From contig CAAFQL010000203.1 in assembly GCA_900765125.1 (NCBI GenBank), positions 1 through 5,747 of the forward strand: a DNA stretch of 5,747 nt. Direction: 5' to 3'. This stretch comes from Oscillospiraceae bacterium (GTDB lineage Bacteria > Bacillota > Clostridia > Oscillospirales > Ruminococcaceae). The position numbers and the translations under genes are program-made. This document shows, in pieces, positions 1-5,747 of the stretch. The notes under the pieces are model-generated. The model saw only the letters and a program-made list of their open reading frames with translations, searched no databases and had not been told where the DNA came from. Every line of letters starts with the position of its first letter. The stretch's first letter is position 1.

Positions 1-1
1 A

Positions 2-1147
2 GGATCAAAGGGGATTCCCGGTGCTTATGGCGGTTATGAAACATTCGTTGATAAACTGACCGAATATCATCGTAATAATAAACAGATAAAATATCATGTA
101 GCTTGTGCAGTAGATGACAAATCCGAAGTTGGAGAGTTTGAATATAATAATGCCCACTGCTTTAAAATATTCAGAAAAAAGATAGGTCCGGCTCAGGCCA
201 TCTTTTATGATGTGGATGCGCTTGCATATACAGTTAAATATATACGTAAACATAATATTGAGAGTCCGATAGTTTATGTGCTTACTTGCCGCATCGGACC
301 ATTTTTTAACAAATATGTTAAAGAAATACATTCTCTTGGCGGTAAGGTATATGTAAATCCTGATGGACATGAGTGGAAACGAGCAAAATGGCCCGCACCT
401 GTTCGCAGATATTGGAAGTTATCTGAAAAAATGATGATCAAACGTGCCGATTTATTGGTATGTGACAGTCAGAATATTGAAAAATATATAAAGAGCGAAT
501 ATTCAAATTATTCACCCAAAACAACATTTATCGCTTATGGTGCTGATATTGTAAAATCAACACTCGAAGATAACGATAAGACACTTCAAGAATGGTATGC
601 TTCAAAGGGGCTTAAAGCCGATGAATATTATCTTGTAGTAGGAAGATTTGTTCCCGAGAATAACTTTGAGATAATGATTCGTGAATTTATGAAGTCAGAC
701 ACAAAGAAAAATTTTGCACTTATTACAAATGTAAGTGATAAATTTTATAATGAGCTTAATAAAAAACTGAATTTTGAAAGTGATCCGAGAATCAAATTTG
801 TAGGAACTGTTTATGATAAAGAACTTCTGAAGAAGATACGTGAGAATGCTTACGGATATTTCCATGGTCATGAAGTTGGAGGTACTAATCCCAGCCTTCT
901 TGAAGCACTGAGCAGTACAAAGCTTAATCTGCTTCTTGGAGTTGGATTCAATAAGGAAGTTGCTCTTGATTCTGCATTTTACTGGAATAAGGAAAACGGA
1001 AATCTGGCAAGACTTATTGAAAGTACGGACAAAATGAGTGCCGAAGAAATCGAAAAATACAACGCTCTTTCTTTGGAAAGAATTAAAAAGGCTTACAGCT
1101 GGGACTTTATCAGCAGTGAGTATATGTCCTTGTTCATGAAAAAGTAA
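2..1147 (+). CDS. DUF1972-family glycosyltransferase (Cps2T/WchF rhamnosyltransferase-like), 5' partial
   Basis: Cytoplasmic glycosyltransferase with a GT-B-like layout, probably adding the second sugar (rhamnose in characterised Cps2T/WchF relatives) to a lipid-linked first sugar. The reading frame is open to the left edge, giving 381 visible residues; an in-frame GTG at 212 is internal. The first visible residues, GSKGIPGAYGGYETF, are the family's N-terminal nucleotide-sugar loop, normally about 8-10 residues from the start, so only a few residues are missing. Further family marks are NPDGHEWKRAKW (about 119-130), typical of DUF1972; VGRFVPENN (about 213-221), which opens the C-terminal glycosyltransferase group 1 domain; and HGHEVGGTNPSLLEAL (about 288-303), whose Glu belongs to the donor-binding E-x7-E region. 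It ends at TAA and is followed by the only sizeable gap of the window. The family call is firm; donor and acceptor sugars are inferred from relatives and cannot be read here. Confidence 0.9.
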   Translation, partial: GSKGIPGAYGGYETFVDKLTEYHRNNKQIKYHVACAVDDKSEVGEFEYNNAHCFKIFRKKIGPAQAIFYDVDALAYTVKYIRKHNIESPIVYVLTCRIGPFFNKYVKEIHSLGGKVYVNPDGHEWKRAKWPAPVRRYWKLSEKMMIKRADLLVCDSQNIEKYIKSEYSNYSPKTTFIAYGADIVKSTLEDNDKTLQEWYASKGLKADEYYLVVGRFVPENNFEIMIREFMKSDTKKNFALITNVSDKFYNELNKKLNFESDPRIKFVGTVYDKELLKKIRENAYGYFHGHEVGGTNPSLLEALSSTKLNLLLGVGFNKEVALDSAFYWNKENGNLARLIESTDKMSAEEIEKYNALSLERIKKAYSWDFISSEYMSLFMKK

Positions 1148-1258
1148 AACATTCGGAATAACAGAATTATAACATATTATGATGTATCTCTGTATGACGG
1201 AGTTATTGCAGGATTGAATAATAAAATATGAAATTAATAGATAAGGTGATGTTTGACC
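1148..1258 (+). other. 111-bp intergenic spacer, the only gap in the gene array
   Basis: This separates the DUF1972 glycosyltransferase from the tightly packed operon that follows. It is AT-rich. I find no strong stem-loop with a T-run (so no intrinsic terminator) and no convincing -35/-10 pair. The best guess, TTCGGA at 1152 with TATTAT at 1175 and 17 bp between, matches the -35 consensus poorly. The glycosyltransferase frame stays open for 27 codons after its TAA, up to TGA at 1229-1231; this may be chance or a coding remnant. The 3' end holds the ribosome binding site of the next gene. Confidence 0.6.
1243..1249 (+). promoter_or_regulatory. Ribosome binding site deciding the start of the polyol-phosphotransferase gene
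   Basis: AAGGTGA lies 9 nt before the ATG at 1259. An in-frame TTG at 1253 would leave only 3 nt, which is too short, and the frame is closed by a TGA at 1247-1249 inside the site. The ATG at 1259 is therefore the preferred start. Confidence 0.75.
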
Positions 1259-2419
1259 ATGAAAGAGTATATTACAGACTTTATAAAGCTTCTTATTTTT
1301 TGGGGCTGTCGTTTGTTTTTCAGCATATTCACTGTATTCCCGATAAAGAAAAACAGAGTTACTTTTGTAAGTTACAGAGGAGCACAGTATTCATGTAATC
1401 CTAAGGCAATATCAGAATATATTCTGAAAAACTATAAGGATAAGTTTGAGGTCGTATGGGGAATTGATGATCCTTCAACCTACTGTGGTATAAAAGGTGA
1501 AAATGTTACAGTTGTAAAGCACAAGAGTCTTAAATTCTATAAGCTTTTATGTACATCACGCTTTGTAATAACAAATGTAGACTATCTTTCATACGTTAGA
1601 TTCCGTAAAGGTCAGTATATCATTCAGACATGGCACGGCGGCGGTTCATATAAGAAGGTTGGTGTACAAACCAAAAATATAAATTGGTTTACAGCAAAAA
1701 GACGTTCTTATTTCAACGAAAGAACTGATTATTTTATTTCAAGCTCTGAAATATTTACAAAGGATACTATTAAAGGATCATTTAATTTCAAGGGAGAAAT
1801 ACTTAATATTGGTATGCCAAGAAATGATATTCTGTTTACCAATGACAGCATCAAGTCAGCTGAGGTAAAAACAAAGCTTGGAATTTCACTGGAAAAGCAT
1901 ATTTTGTTATACGCACCAACTTACAGACAGTTTTTCAAGTATACAAATTATGAGATAGATGAAAAGAAGCTTAAATCTGCTTTAGAAAAGCGTTTTGGCG
2001 GTGAATGGATGATTCTTTATCGTCTGCATCCTATGCTCAAGAATACTTTTGATGGTTCAAAACATGATGTAATGGATGTTTCATCTTATAATGATATGCA
2101 GGAACTTTTGTTAATTGCTGATGTTTTGATAACTGACTATTCTTCTTCAATGTGGGACTTCTCACATACACGCAAACCTTGTTTCCTTTTAGCAACAGAC
2201 TTAAAGTCTTATAAGTCTGAACGTGATTTCTATACTGACCCTCACAGCTGGCCTTTTATTCTTGCTGAGGACAATGATGAGCTTGCCCAGAAGATAATGG
2301 ACTATAATGATGAAAGTTACATAAGCGATGTTGACGCTTATTTGAAAGAATGTGGAAACTATGAGAACGGTTCAGCCAGCAAGCAGGTTGCCGAGTTAAT
2401 GATTTCCAAATTACAATAA
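1259..2419 (+). CDS. CDP-glycerol/CDP-ribitol-type polyol-phosphotransferase (TagB/TagF/TarL family)
   Basis: Predicted membrane-associated enzyme that moves a polyol phosphate (glycerol-P, ribitol-P or a relative) from a CDP-polyol onto a lipid-linked glycan, releasing CMP. From ATG 1259 it is 386 residues, the size of a bare catalytic domain without the extra N-terminal region of long TagF/TarL polymerases. Residues 8-28 are hydrophobic and aromatic and may dip into the membrane. The Glyphos_transf fold is shown by QTWHGGG (123-129, His126), YAPTYR (218-223), YRLHP (254-258, His257) and LITDYSSSMWDFS (290-302), followed by RKPCFLL; the two His residues match the catalytic pair known in this family. 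The usual WHGT is WHGGG here, a variant seen in side branches. The next two genes look able to make its CDP-polyol donor, which suggests that donor may not be CDP-glycerol. Whether it adds one unit or polymerises is unknown; the short length favours single or few additions. Confidence 0.88.
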   Translation: MKEYITDFIKLLIFWGCRLFFSIFTVFPIKKNRVTFVSYRGAQYSCNPKAISEYILKNYKDKFEVVWGIDDPSTYCGIKGENVTVVKHKSLKFYKLLCTSRFVITNVDYLSYVRFRKGQYIIQTWHGGGSYKKVGVQTKNINWFTAKRRSYFNERTDYFISSSEIFTKDTIKGSFNFKGEILNIGMPRNDILFTNDSIKSAEVKTKLGISLEKHILLYAPTYRQFFKYTNYEIDEKKLKSALEKRFGGEWMILYRLHPMLKNTFDGSKHDVMDVSSYNDMQELLLIADVLITDYSSSMWDFSHTRKPCFLLATDLKSYKSERDFYTDPHSWPFILAEDNDELAQKIMDYNDESYISDVDAYLKECGNYENGSASKQVAELMISKLQ

Positions 2420-2424
2420 AGGAG
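2418..2424 (+). promoter_or_regulatory. Ribosome binding site of the cytidylyltransferase gene, overlapping the upstream stop
   Basis: AAAGGAG begins inside the TAA stop (2417-2419) of the phosphotransferase gene and lies 8 nt before ATG 2433. Overlap of stop and Shine-Dalgarno site suggests reinitiation and coupled translation of the two genes. Confidence 0.8.
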
Positions 2425-2432
2425 AACATAAT

Positions 2433-3146
2433 ATGAATGTTGCAGTTATATTTGCTGGTGGTACTGGTCAGAGAATGAACTCTAAGGTTCTTCCGAAACA
2501 GTTCCTTGAGGTTCACGGAAAACCTATTATTATATATACTCTTGAAAAGTTTGATCAGCATGAAGAAATAGACGGAATCATTATAGTATGTCTTAATGAA
2601 TGGAAAAGCTATCTTCAAAACCTTCTTGATAAATTTGGAATTAAAAATGTCAAGGCTATCGTTTCAGGTGGAGATACCGGGCAAATGTCCATATTTAACG
2701 GTATTTCAAAGGCAAATGAGATGTTTTCTTCAGATGATATTGTTCTCTTGCATGACGGTGTACGACCTGTTATTGATAAAGAGATCATTTCTGAAAATAT
2801 TGCTTGTGCAAAGAAAAATGGTTGTGCTGTTACTGTTACTCCTGCAATAGAGACTATTGCGATAAAAAATGATTCAACTATCAAGAATATAATAAACAGA
2901 CAGAATTGCTGGCTTGCAAAGGCACCACAGACTTTTAAACTCGGCGAAATATACTCCGCACATCTCAAAGCACAAGCTGACGGCAGAACGGATTTTATCG
3001 ACTCTGCAAGCCTTATGCTTAATTACGGAACAGAGCTGTATACCGTTGAAGGGCAGCCTGACAATATTAAAATAACTACTCCATCAGACTACTATATTTT
3101 TAAGGCTATGCTTGATGCAAGAGAAAATTCACAGATATGGGGGTAA
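2433..3146 (+). CDS. IspD/TarI-family cytidylyltransferase, probably making a CDP-polyol
   Basis: Cytosolic enzyme joining CTP and a polyol phosphate (ribitol-5-P in TarI) to give a CDP-polyol and pyrophosphate. At 237 residues it has the normal length of IspD and TarI. Visible motifs are the CTP-binding loop FAGGTGQRM (7-15) with PKQF (21-24), HDGVRP (107-112), the INRQNCWLAKAPQTF stretch (about 154-168) and the C-terminal GQPDNIKIT (207-215). FAGG in place of the AAG usual for IspD, and the PKQFLEVHGKPII segment, resemble TarI and other polyol-phosphate cytidylyltransferases more than isoprenoid IspD. Position supports this: it sits between a polyol-phosphotransferase and a reductase, with no isoprenoid gene in view. 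Related pairs in pneumococcal capsule loci are linked to CDP-ribitol or CDP-arabinitol, so the polyol is left open. It ends inside the next gene by a 10-bp overlap. An automatic label of ispD would probably be misleading. Confidence 0.85.
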   Translation: MNVAVIFAGGTGQRMNSKVLPKQFLEVHGKPIIIYTLEKFDQHEEIDGIIIVCLNEWKSYLQNLLDKFGIKNVKAIVSGGDTGQMSIFNGISKANEMFSSDDIVLLHDGVRPVIDKEIISENIACAKKNGCAVTVTPAIETIAIKNDSTIKNIINRQNCWLAKAPQTFKLGEIYSAHLKAQADGRTDFIDSASLMLNYGTELYTVEGQPDNIKITTPSDYYIFKAMLDARENSQIWG

Positions 3147-4198
3147 AAGCTTTGAATATAGAAAATCCTGTTGTACTCGAAGATATTGAAACTATCTGTG
3201 GGGACAATTCGATAGACTGGGACTTATTAAATGGCAAAACAGTTCTTGTAACAGGTTCAACTGGCCTTATAGGGAAGCTTATTGTAAAAGCACTTGCCCA
3301 AAAAGGCGGAATTAATATTGTTGCACTTGCAAGAAATAAAGAAAAAGCAGAAGAAATTTTTGCTATTTATAATAATATTCGTATAGAAGTATGCGACATC
3401 AGGAATATTGACAATATAAACGGGGATATTGACTATATCATTCACTGTGCAAGTATTACTGACAGTAAAATGTTTGTTAACAACCCCGTTGAAACATTTC
3501 TTACTGCTTTACATGGAACCGATAATATTCTCAGACTCGGTATAAAGAAAAAATGCTCTGGAATTGTTTATGTTTCAAGCATGGAGGTATATGGCACGCC
3601 GCAGACCGATGAAAAAATAGATGAGACACATTCTACAAACCTTGATATTATGAATGTTCGTTCGTGTTACCCTGAGAGCAAACGTGCTTGTGAGAATCTT
3701 TGTTGTGCCTATGCTTCTCAATATAATATGAAGATAATGACAGCACGTCTTACTCAAACATTTGGTTCAGGTGTTTCATACAATGACGGAAGAGTTTTTG
3801 CAGAGTTTGCTCGCTGTGCTGTTGAGAAAAGAGATATTATTCTTCATACAAAGGGTGAAACAAAGCGTTCTTATCTCTATACATCAGATGCAGTCAGAGC
3901 TATTCTCAGCATTATGCTGAATGGTGAGACCTGTCATGCATACAATGTTGCAAATGAAGCAACTTACTGTTCGATCTATGAAATGGCAGAAATGGTTGCT
4001 GAAAAATGCGCAGACAATAAAATAAGTGTAAGATGTATACTTGATGATATAAGTAAGTTCGGATATGCAGGACATTTAAAAATGAACCTTGATACAACAG
4101 CAGTGAAGTCACTTGGTTGGAAACCTGTATATTCCCTTGATCAGATGTTTGAGCGAATGATAAGAGCTTGGAATAACGATGAAAGGTGCAATGCGTAA
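3137..4198 (+). CDS. Extended SDR, NAD(P)-dependent epimerase/dehydratase family, possible polyol-phosphate-forming reductase
   Basis: Cytosolic Rossmann-fold oxidoreductase of 353 residues, normal for extended SDRs. Seen are the cofactor loop TGSTGLIG (39-46), IIHCAS after beta-4 (101-106), the active-site serine in YVSSMEVYG (145-153, probably Ser148) and YPESK (178-182, Tyr178 and Lys182), so the catalytic set is complete. After beta-2 the sequence reads ALARN with no acidic residue, and Arg66 favours NADP(H) over NAD; this is an inference. Substrate is unknown. Lying directly after a CDP-polyol-type cytidylyltransferase, it may reduce a ketose phosphate to the polyol phosphate, filling the place of TarJ, which is an unrelated zinc-type enzyme. 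A nucleotide-sugar epimerase or dehydratase remains possible. ATG 3137 overlaps the upstream gene by 10 bp and lacks a clear ribosome site; an in-frame TTG at 3152, 8 nt after GGGGG, is an alternative start that would drop five residues without touching the domain. Confidence 0.85.
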   Translation: MGVKALNIENPVVLEDIETICGDNSIDWDLLNGKTVLVTGSTGLIGKLIVKALAQKGGINIVALARNKEKAEEIFAIYNNIRIEVCDIRNIDNINGDIDYIIHCASITDSKMFVNNPVETFLTALHGTDNILRLGIKKKCSGIVYVSSMEVYGTPQTDEKIDETHSTNLDIMNVRSCYPESKRACENLCCAYASQYNMKIMTARLTQTFGSGVSYNDGRVFAEFARCAVEKRDIILHTKGETKRSYLYTSDAVRAILSIMLNGETCHAYNVANEATYCSIYEMAEMVAEKCADNKISVRCILDDISKFGYAGHLKMNLDTTAVKSLGWKPVYSLDQMFERMIRAWNNDERCNA

Positions 4199-4200
4199 AC

Positions 4201-5187
4201 ATGAAGAAGATAATTATTTTTGATACCGTTATAGGTACGGGAAATCTTGGTGATATTGTAATACAGAGCAGTCTGGAAGAGCATCTTAAACCATTTTTCA
4301 AAAAATGCTTTGTTGTAAGATATGCAACACATCTGAAAAATTTTAATTTTCTCACATTTCTCAGAATCAGAACAAAGAGAAGATATGCAAATGAGTGTGA
4401 TGTTAAGTTAATAATGGGAACAAATTTACTCTCTTATGATATATTCAATACAAGAAGACAATGGCAGATAGGTTTACTTACATGGCCTCTTTATAAGAAA
4501 TCGGTTCTTGCTGGAGTTGGCACTACACAGAGTAAACGACGTCTTACATTATATAGTAAATTCATATATAAGAGAATACTCAACAAGGATTATATACATT
4601 CAGTAAGAGATGAAGAAAGCTGTGAACTGCTTGAATCTATCGGTATAAAGGCTATTAATACAGGATGTCCTACACTCTGGAAACTTACACCGGAGTTTTG
4701 CCGTCAAATACCTGAAAAGAAAGCTGAAAACTGTGTTTTCTCTTTAAGCGGCTTTAAAGATCAGCTTGATCGTGAAAAGGATGAGCAGATCCTTGAAATA
4801 TTAAAGAAGAACTATAATAAGCTTTATTACTGGTGTCAGACAACTGAAGATGAAAAGTATCTTGATTCATTCGGCAATACTGACAATATTGAGCGTATTT
4901 ATGATCTTGATGCATATGCAGAACTTCTTGATAAGGGAAATATAGATTACATAGGTACAAGACTTCACGGTGGAGTTTATGCTCTTCAACATAAAGTTCG
5001 TTCTATAATCATTGCTATAGATCATCGTACAAGAGGTTTTAAGGATACAAATAACATTGTATGCATTGAAAGAGAAAATATCAGTGAACTTGATAAAATG
5101 ATAAACAGCGAATTTAAAACAGAGATAATTCTTAAAGAGGAAAACATCAAAAAGTGGAAATCACAGTTTACTCTTGGAGGTGAATGA
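4201..5187 (+). CDS. Polysaccharide pyruvyl transferase family protein
   Basis: Member of the PS_pyruv_trans family (CsaB/WcaK-like), GT-B-type enzymes that in characterised cases put a pyruvate ketal from phosphoenolpyruvate onto a sugar of a surface polymer, adding negative charge. Evidence is the N-terminal GTGNLGD (12-18) directly after the first strand, SVRDEES (134-140), TGCPT (154-158), and the hallmark IGTRLHGGVYAL (251-262) followed by a strand and DHRTRGF (274-280). From ATG 4201 it is 328 residues, normal for the family. A GTG at 4186 would extend it by five residues, but that codon lies within the GAAAGGTG stretch that probably acts as a rather distant ribosome site, and the family N-terminus fits ATG 4201. 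It starts 2 nt after the SDR stop, so coupling is likely. Many members have no proven activity, so the family is firm but the pyruvylation role is inferred. Confidence 0.87.
   Translation: MKKIIIFDTVIGTGNLGDIVIQSSLEEHLKPFFKKCFVVRYATHLKNFNFLTFLRIRTKRRYANECDVKLIMGTNLLSYDIFNTRRQWQIGLLTWPLYKKSVLAGVGTTQSKRRLTLYSKFIYKRILNKDYIHSVRDEESCELLESIGIKAINTGCPTLWKLTPEFCRQIPEKKAENCVFSLSGFKDQLDREKDEQILEILKKNYNKLYYWCQTTEDEKYLDSFGNTDNIERIYDLDAYAELLDKGNIDYIGTRLHGGVYALQHKVRSIIIAIDHRTRGFKDTNNIVCIERENISELDKMINSEFKTEIILKEENIKKWKSQFTLGGE
5176..5183 (+). promoter_or_regulatory. Strong ribosome binding site selecting a TTG start
   Basis: GGAGGTGA, a near-perfect anti-16S match, lies within the last codons of the pyruvyl transferase gene, and its GGAGG core is 8 nt before TTG 5189. 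The in-frame GTG at 5180 is part of the site itself, so it is unlikely to be the start. Confidence 0.8.
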
Positions 5188-5188
5188 G

Positions 5189-5747
5189 TTGATTTCTGAA
5201 CCTAAAATATCAGTTGTTGTACCTGTGTACAACGTTGATAAATATCTGCCTGATTGTATCAGAAGTCTTGTTTCTCAGACATACAGAAATCTTGAAATTA
5301 TTTTGTGTGACGATGGTTCTACTGATGAAAGCGGCAGAATTTGTGAAGAATTTGCTGCCGAAGATAACAGAATAATTATTATACATCAAAATAATTCGGG
5401 AGTTTGTGCTGCGAGAAATGCAGCTTTTAAAAAGATAAGCGGAGATTATGTAACATTCGTTGATTCAGACGATTATCTCGAGAAGAATGCTTATGAGACT
5501 GCTATGAATTCCATTCGTGAACACTCTGCCGACGCTTGCTTTTTTGGCTGGAGAAGAATAAGGGAAAAAGATATGAAAGTAGAACATACTTTCAAAGGAA
5601 AAAATGGTATTGGCTCCGCAATAGATGCTGTTGAGCAGGCTCTTATATTTAACGGGTATGCAGGTCATATTTGGAATAAGATTTTTTCTACTTCATACTG
5701 GCAGATGGATGGAAAGATTGATCTGCCTAAAATGAATTCTGAATACG
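5189..5747 (+). CDS. Family 2 (GT-A) glycosyltransferase, 3' partial
   Basis: Cytoplasmic, nucleotide-sugar-dependent glycosyltransferase probably extending the lipid-linked repeat unit. The frame runs off the right edge with 186 residues visible, out of roughly 300-350 usual for this type. The N-terminal GT-A domain is clear: ISVVVPVYN (7-15), SLVSQTYRNLEIILCDDGSTD (about 26-46) with the nucleotide-binding Asp pair 41-42, NSGVCAARNAA (69-79), and the metal-binding DSDD at 92-95. HIWNKIFS (160-167) is the tryptophan-containing segment common in the acceptor half of bacterial capsule GT2 enzymes. The start is TTG 5189, one nt after the upstream TGA, chosen because of the excellent ribosome site before it; no ATG precedes the conserved first strand. 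Sugar specificity cannot be told from the sequence. Confidence 0.9.
   Translation, partial: MISEPKISVVVPVYNVDKYLPDCIRSLVSQTYRNLEIILCDDGSTDESGRICEEFAAEDNRIIIIHQNNSGVCAARNAAFKKISGDYVTFVDSDDYLEKNAYETAMNSIREHSADACFFGWRRIREKDMKVEHTFKGKNGIGSAIDAVEQALIFNGYAGHIWNKIFSTSYWQMDGKIDLPKMNSEY

Noticed and set aside
40..52. 13-bp direct repeat AACATTCGTTGAT at 40-52 and 5452-5464
   Set aside because: Both copies are within conserved coding motifs of unrelated glycosyltransferases (TFVD and TFVDSDD); shared residues and codon choice explain it, with no flanking repeat structure.
5..370. Minus-strand open frame of 121 codons
   Set aside because: It lies opposite the well-supported DUF1972 gene, has no recognisable domain, and is rich in Ile/Phe/Tyr as expected from an antisense shadow of AT-rich coding DNA.
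212..1147. GTG at 212 as the start of the first gene
   Set aside because: The frame is open upstream to the window edge and codes for the conserved GIPGAYGGYETF motif, so this GTG is an internal valine.
1152..1180. Possible promoter TTCGGA-17 bp-TATTAT in the spacer
   Set aside because: The -35 box matches the consensus at only three of six bases, and AT-rich DNA offers many -10-like words; too weak to list.
1179..1217. Tiny 12-codon frame in the spacer (ATG at 1179) as a leader peptide
   Set aside because: No ribosome binding site before it and no attenuator-like stem-loop or terminator after it.
2596..2850. Plus-strand 84-codon frame inside the cytidylyltransferase gene
   Set aside because: Out-of-frame shadow; its leucine-rich tail comes from shifted GTT/ACT codons.
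2256..2968. Minus-strand open frames of 117-120 codons opposite the phosphotransferase and cytidylyltransferase genes
   Set aside because: No motifs or credible ribosome sites, and they fully overlap conserved genes on the + strand.
3912..4355. Minus-strand open frame of 147 codons across the SDR/pyruvyl transferase junction
   Set aside because: It is the longest antisense frame, but it is His/Ser/Leu-rich without domain pattern and lies opposite two genes with clear family motifs.

Overview
The window looks like an internal piece of a surface-polysaccharide (capsule, exopolysaccharide or teichoic-acid-like) gene cluster from a low-GC Gram-positive bacterium. An anaerobic gut or rumen Clostridia member (Lachnospiraceae or Oscillospiraceae type) is my best guess. 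The reasons are the AT-rich sequence, strong AGGAGG-type ribosome binding sites, a TTG start, heavy AGA/ATA/CTT codon use, and gene families typical of Firmicutes glycopolymers. The genus cannot be fixed from this sequence alone.

All six genes lie on the + strand and both ends of the window cut through genes. In order they are: (1) a DUF1972 glycosyltransferase missing its first few residues (2-1147); (2) a 111-bp spacer, the only real gap; (3) a CDP-glycerol/CDP-ribitol-type polyol-phosphotransferase (1259-2419); (4) an IspD/TarI-family cytidylyltransferase (2433-3146); (5) an extended short-chain dehydrogenase/reductase (SDR; 3137-4198); (6) a polysaccharide pyruvyl transferase family protein (4201-5187); and (7) the start of a GT2 glycosyltransferase (5189 to the window end). 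From 1259 onward the junctions are 13 nt, a 10-bp overlap, 2 nt and 1 nt, so these genes are almost certainly one translationally coupled operon. I see no terminator, RNA gene, CRISPR array, insertion sequence or convincing promoter.

The most coherent reading is a polyol-phosphate module. The SDR would reduce a sugar phosphate to a polyol phosphate, the cytidylyltransferase would activate it as a CDP-polyol, and the phosphotransferase would place the polyol phosphate on the glycan built by the flanking glycosyltransferases. The pyruvyl transferase family protein could add a pyruvate ketal. What stands out is that an extended SDR occupies the place where teichoic-acid loci carry the zinc-type reductase TarJ, so the polyol could be something other than ribitol, for example arabinitol. 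That identity is inference; the enzyme families are clear from the motifs.
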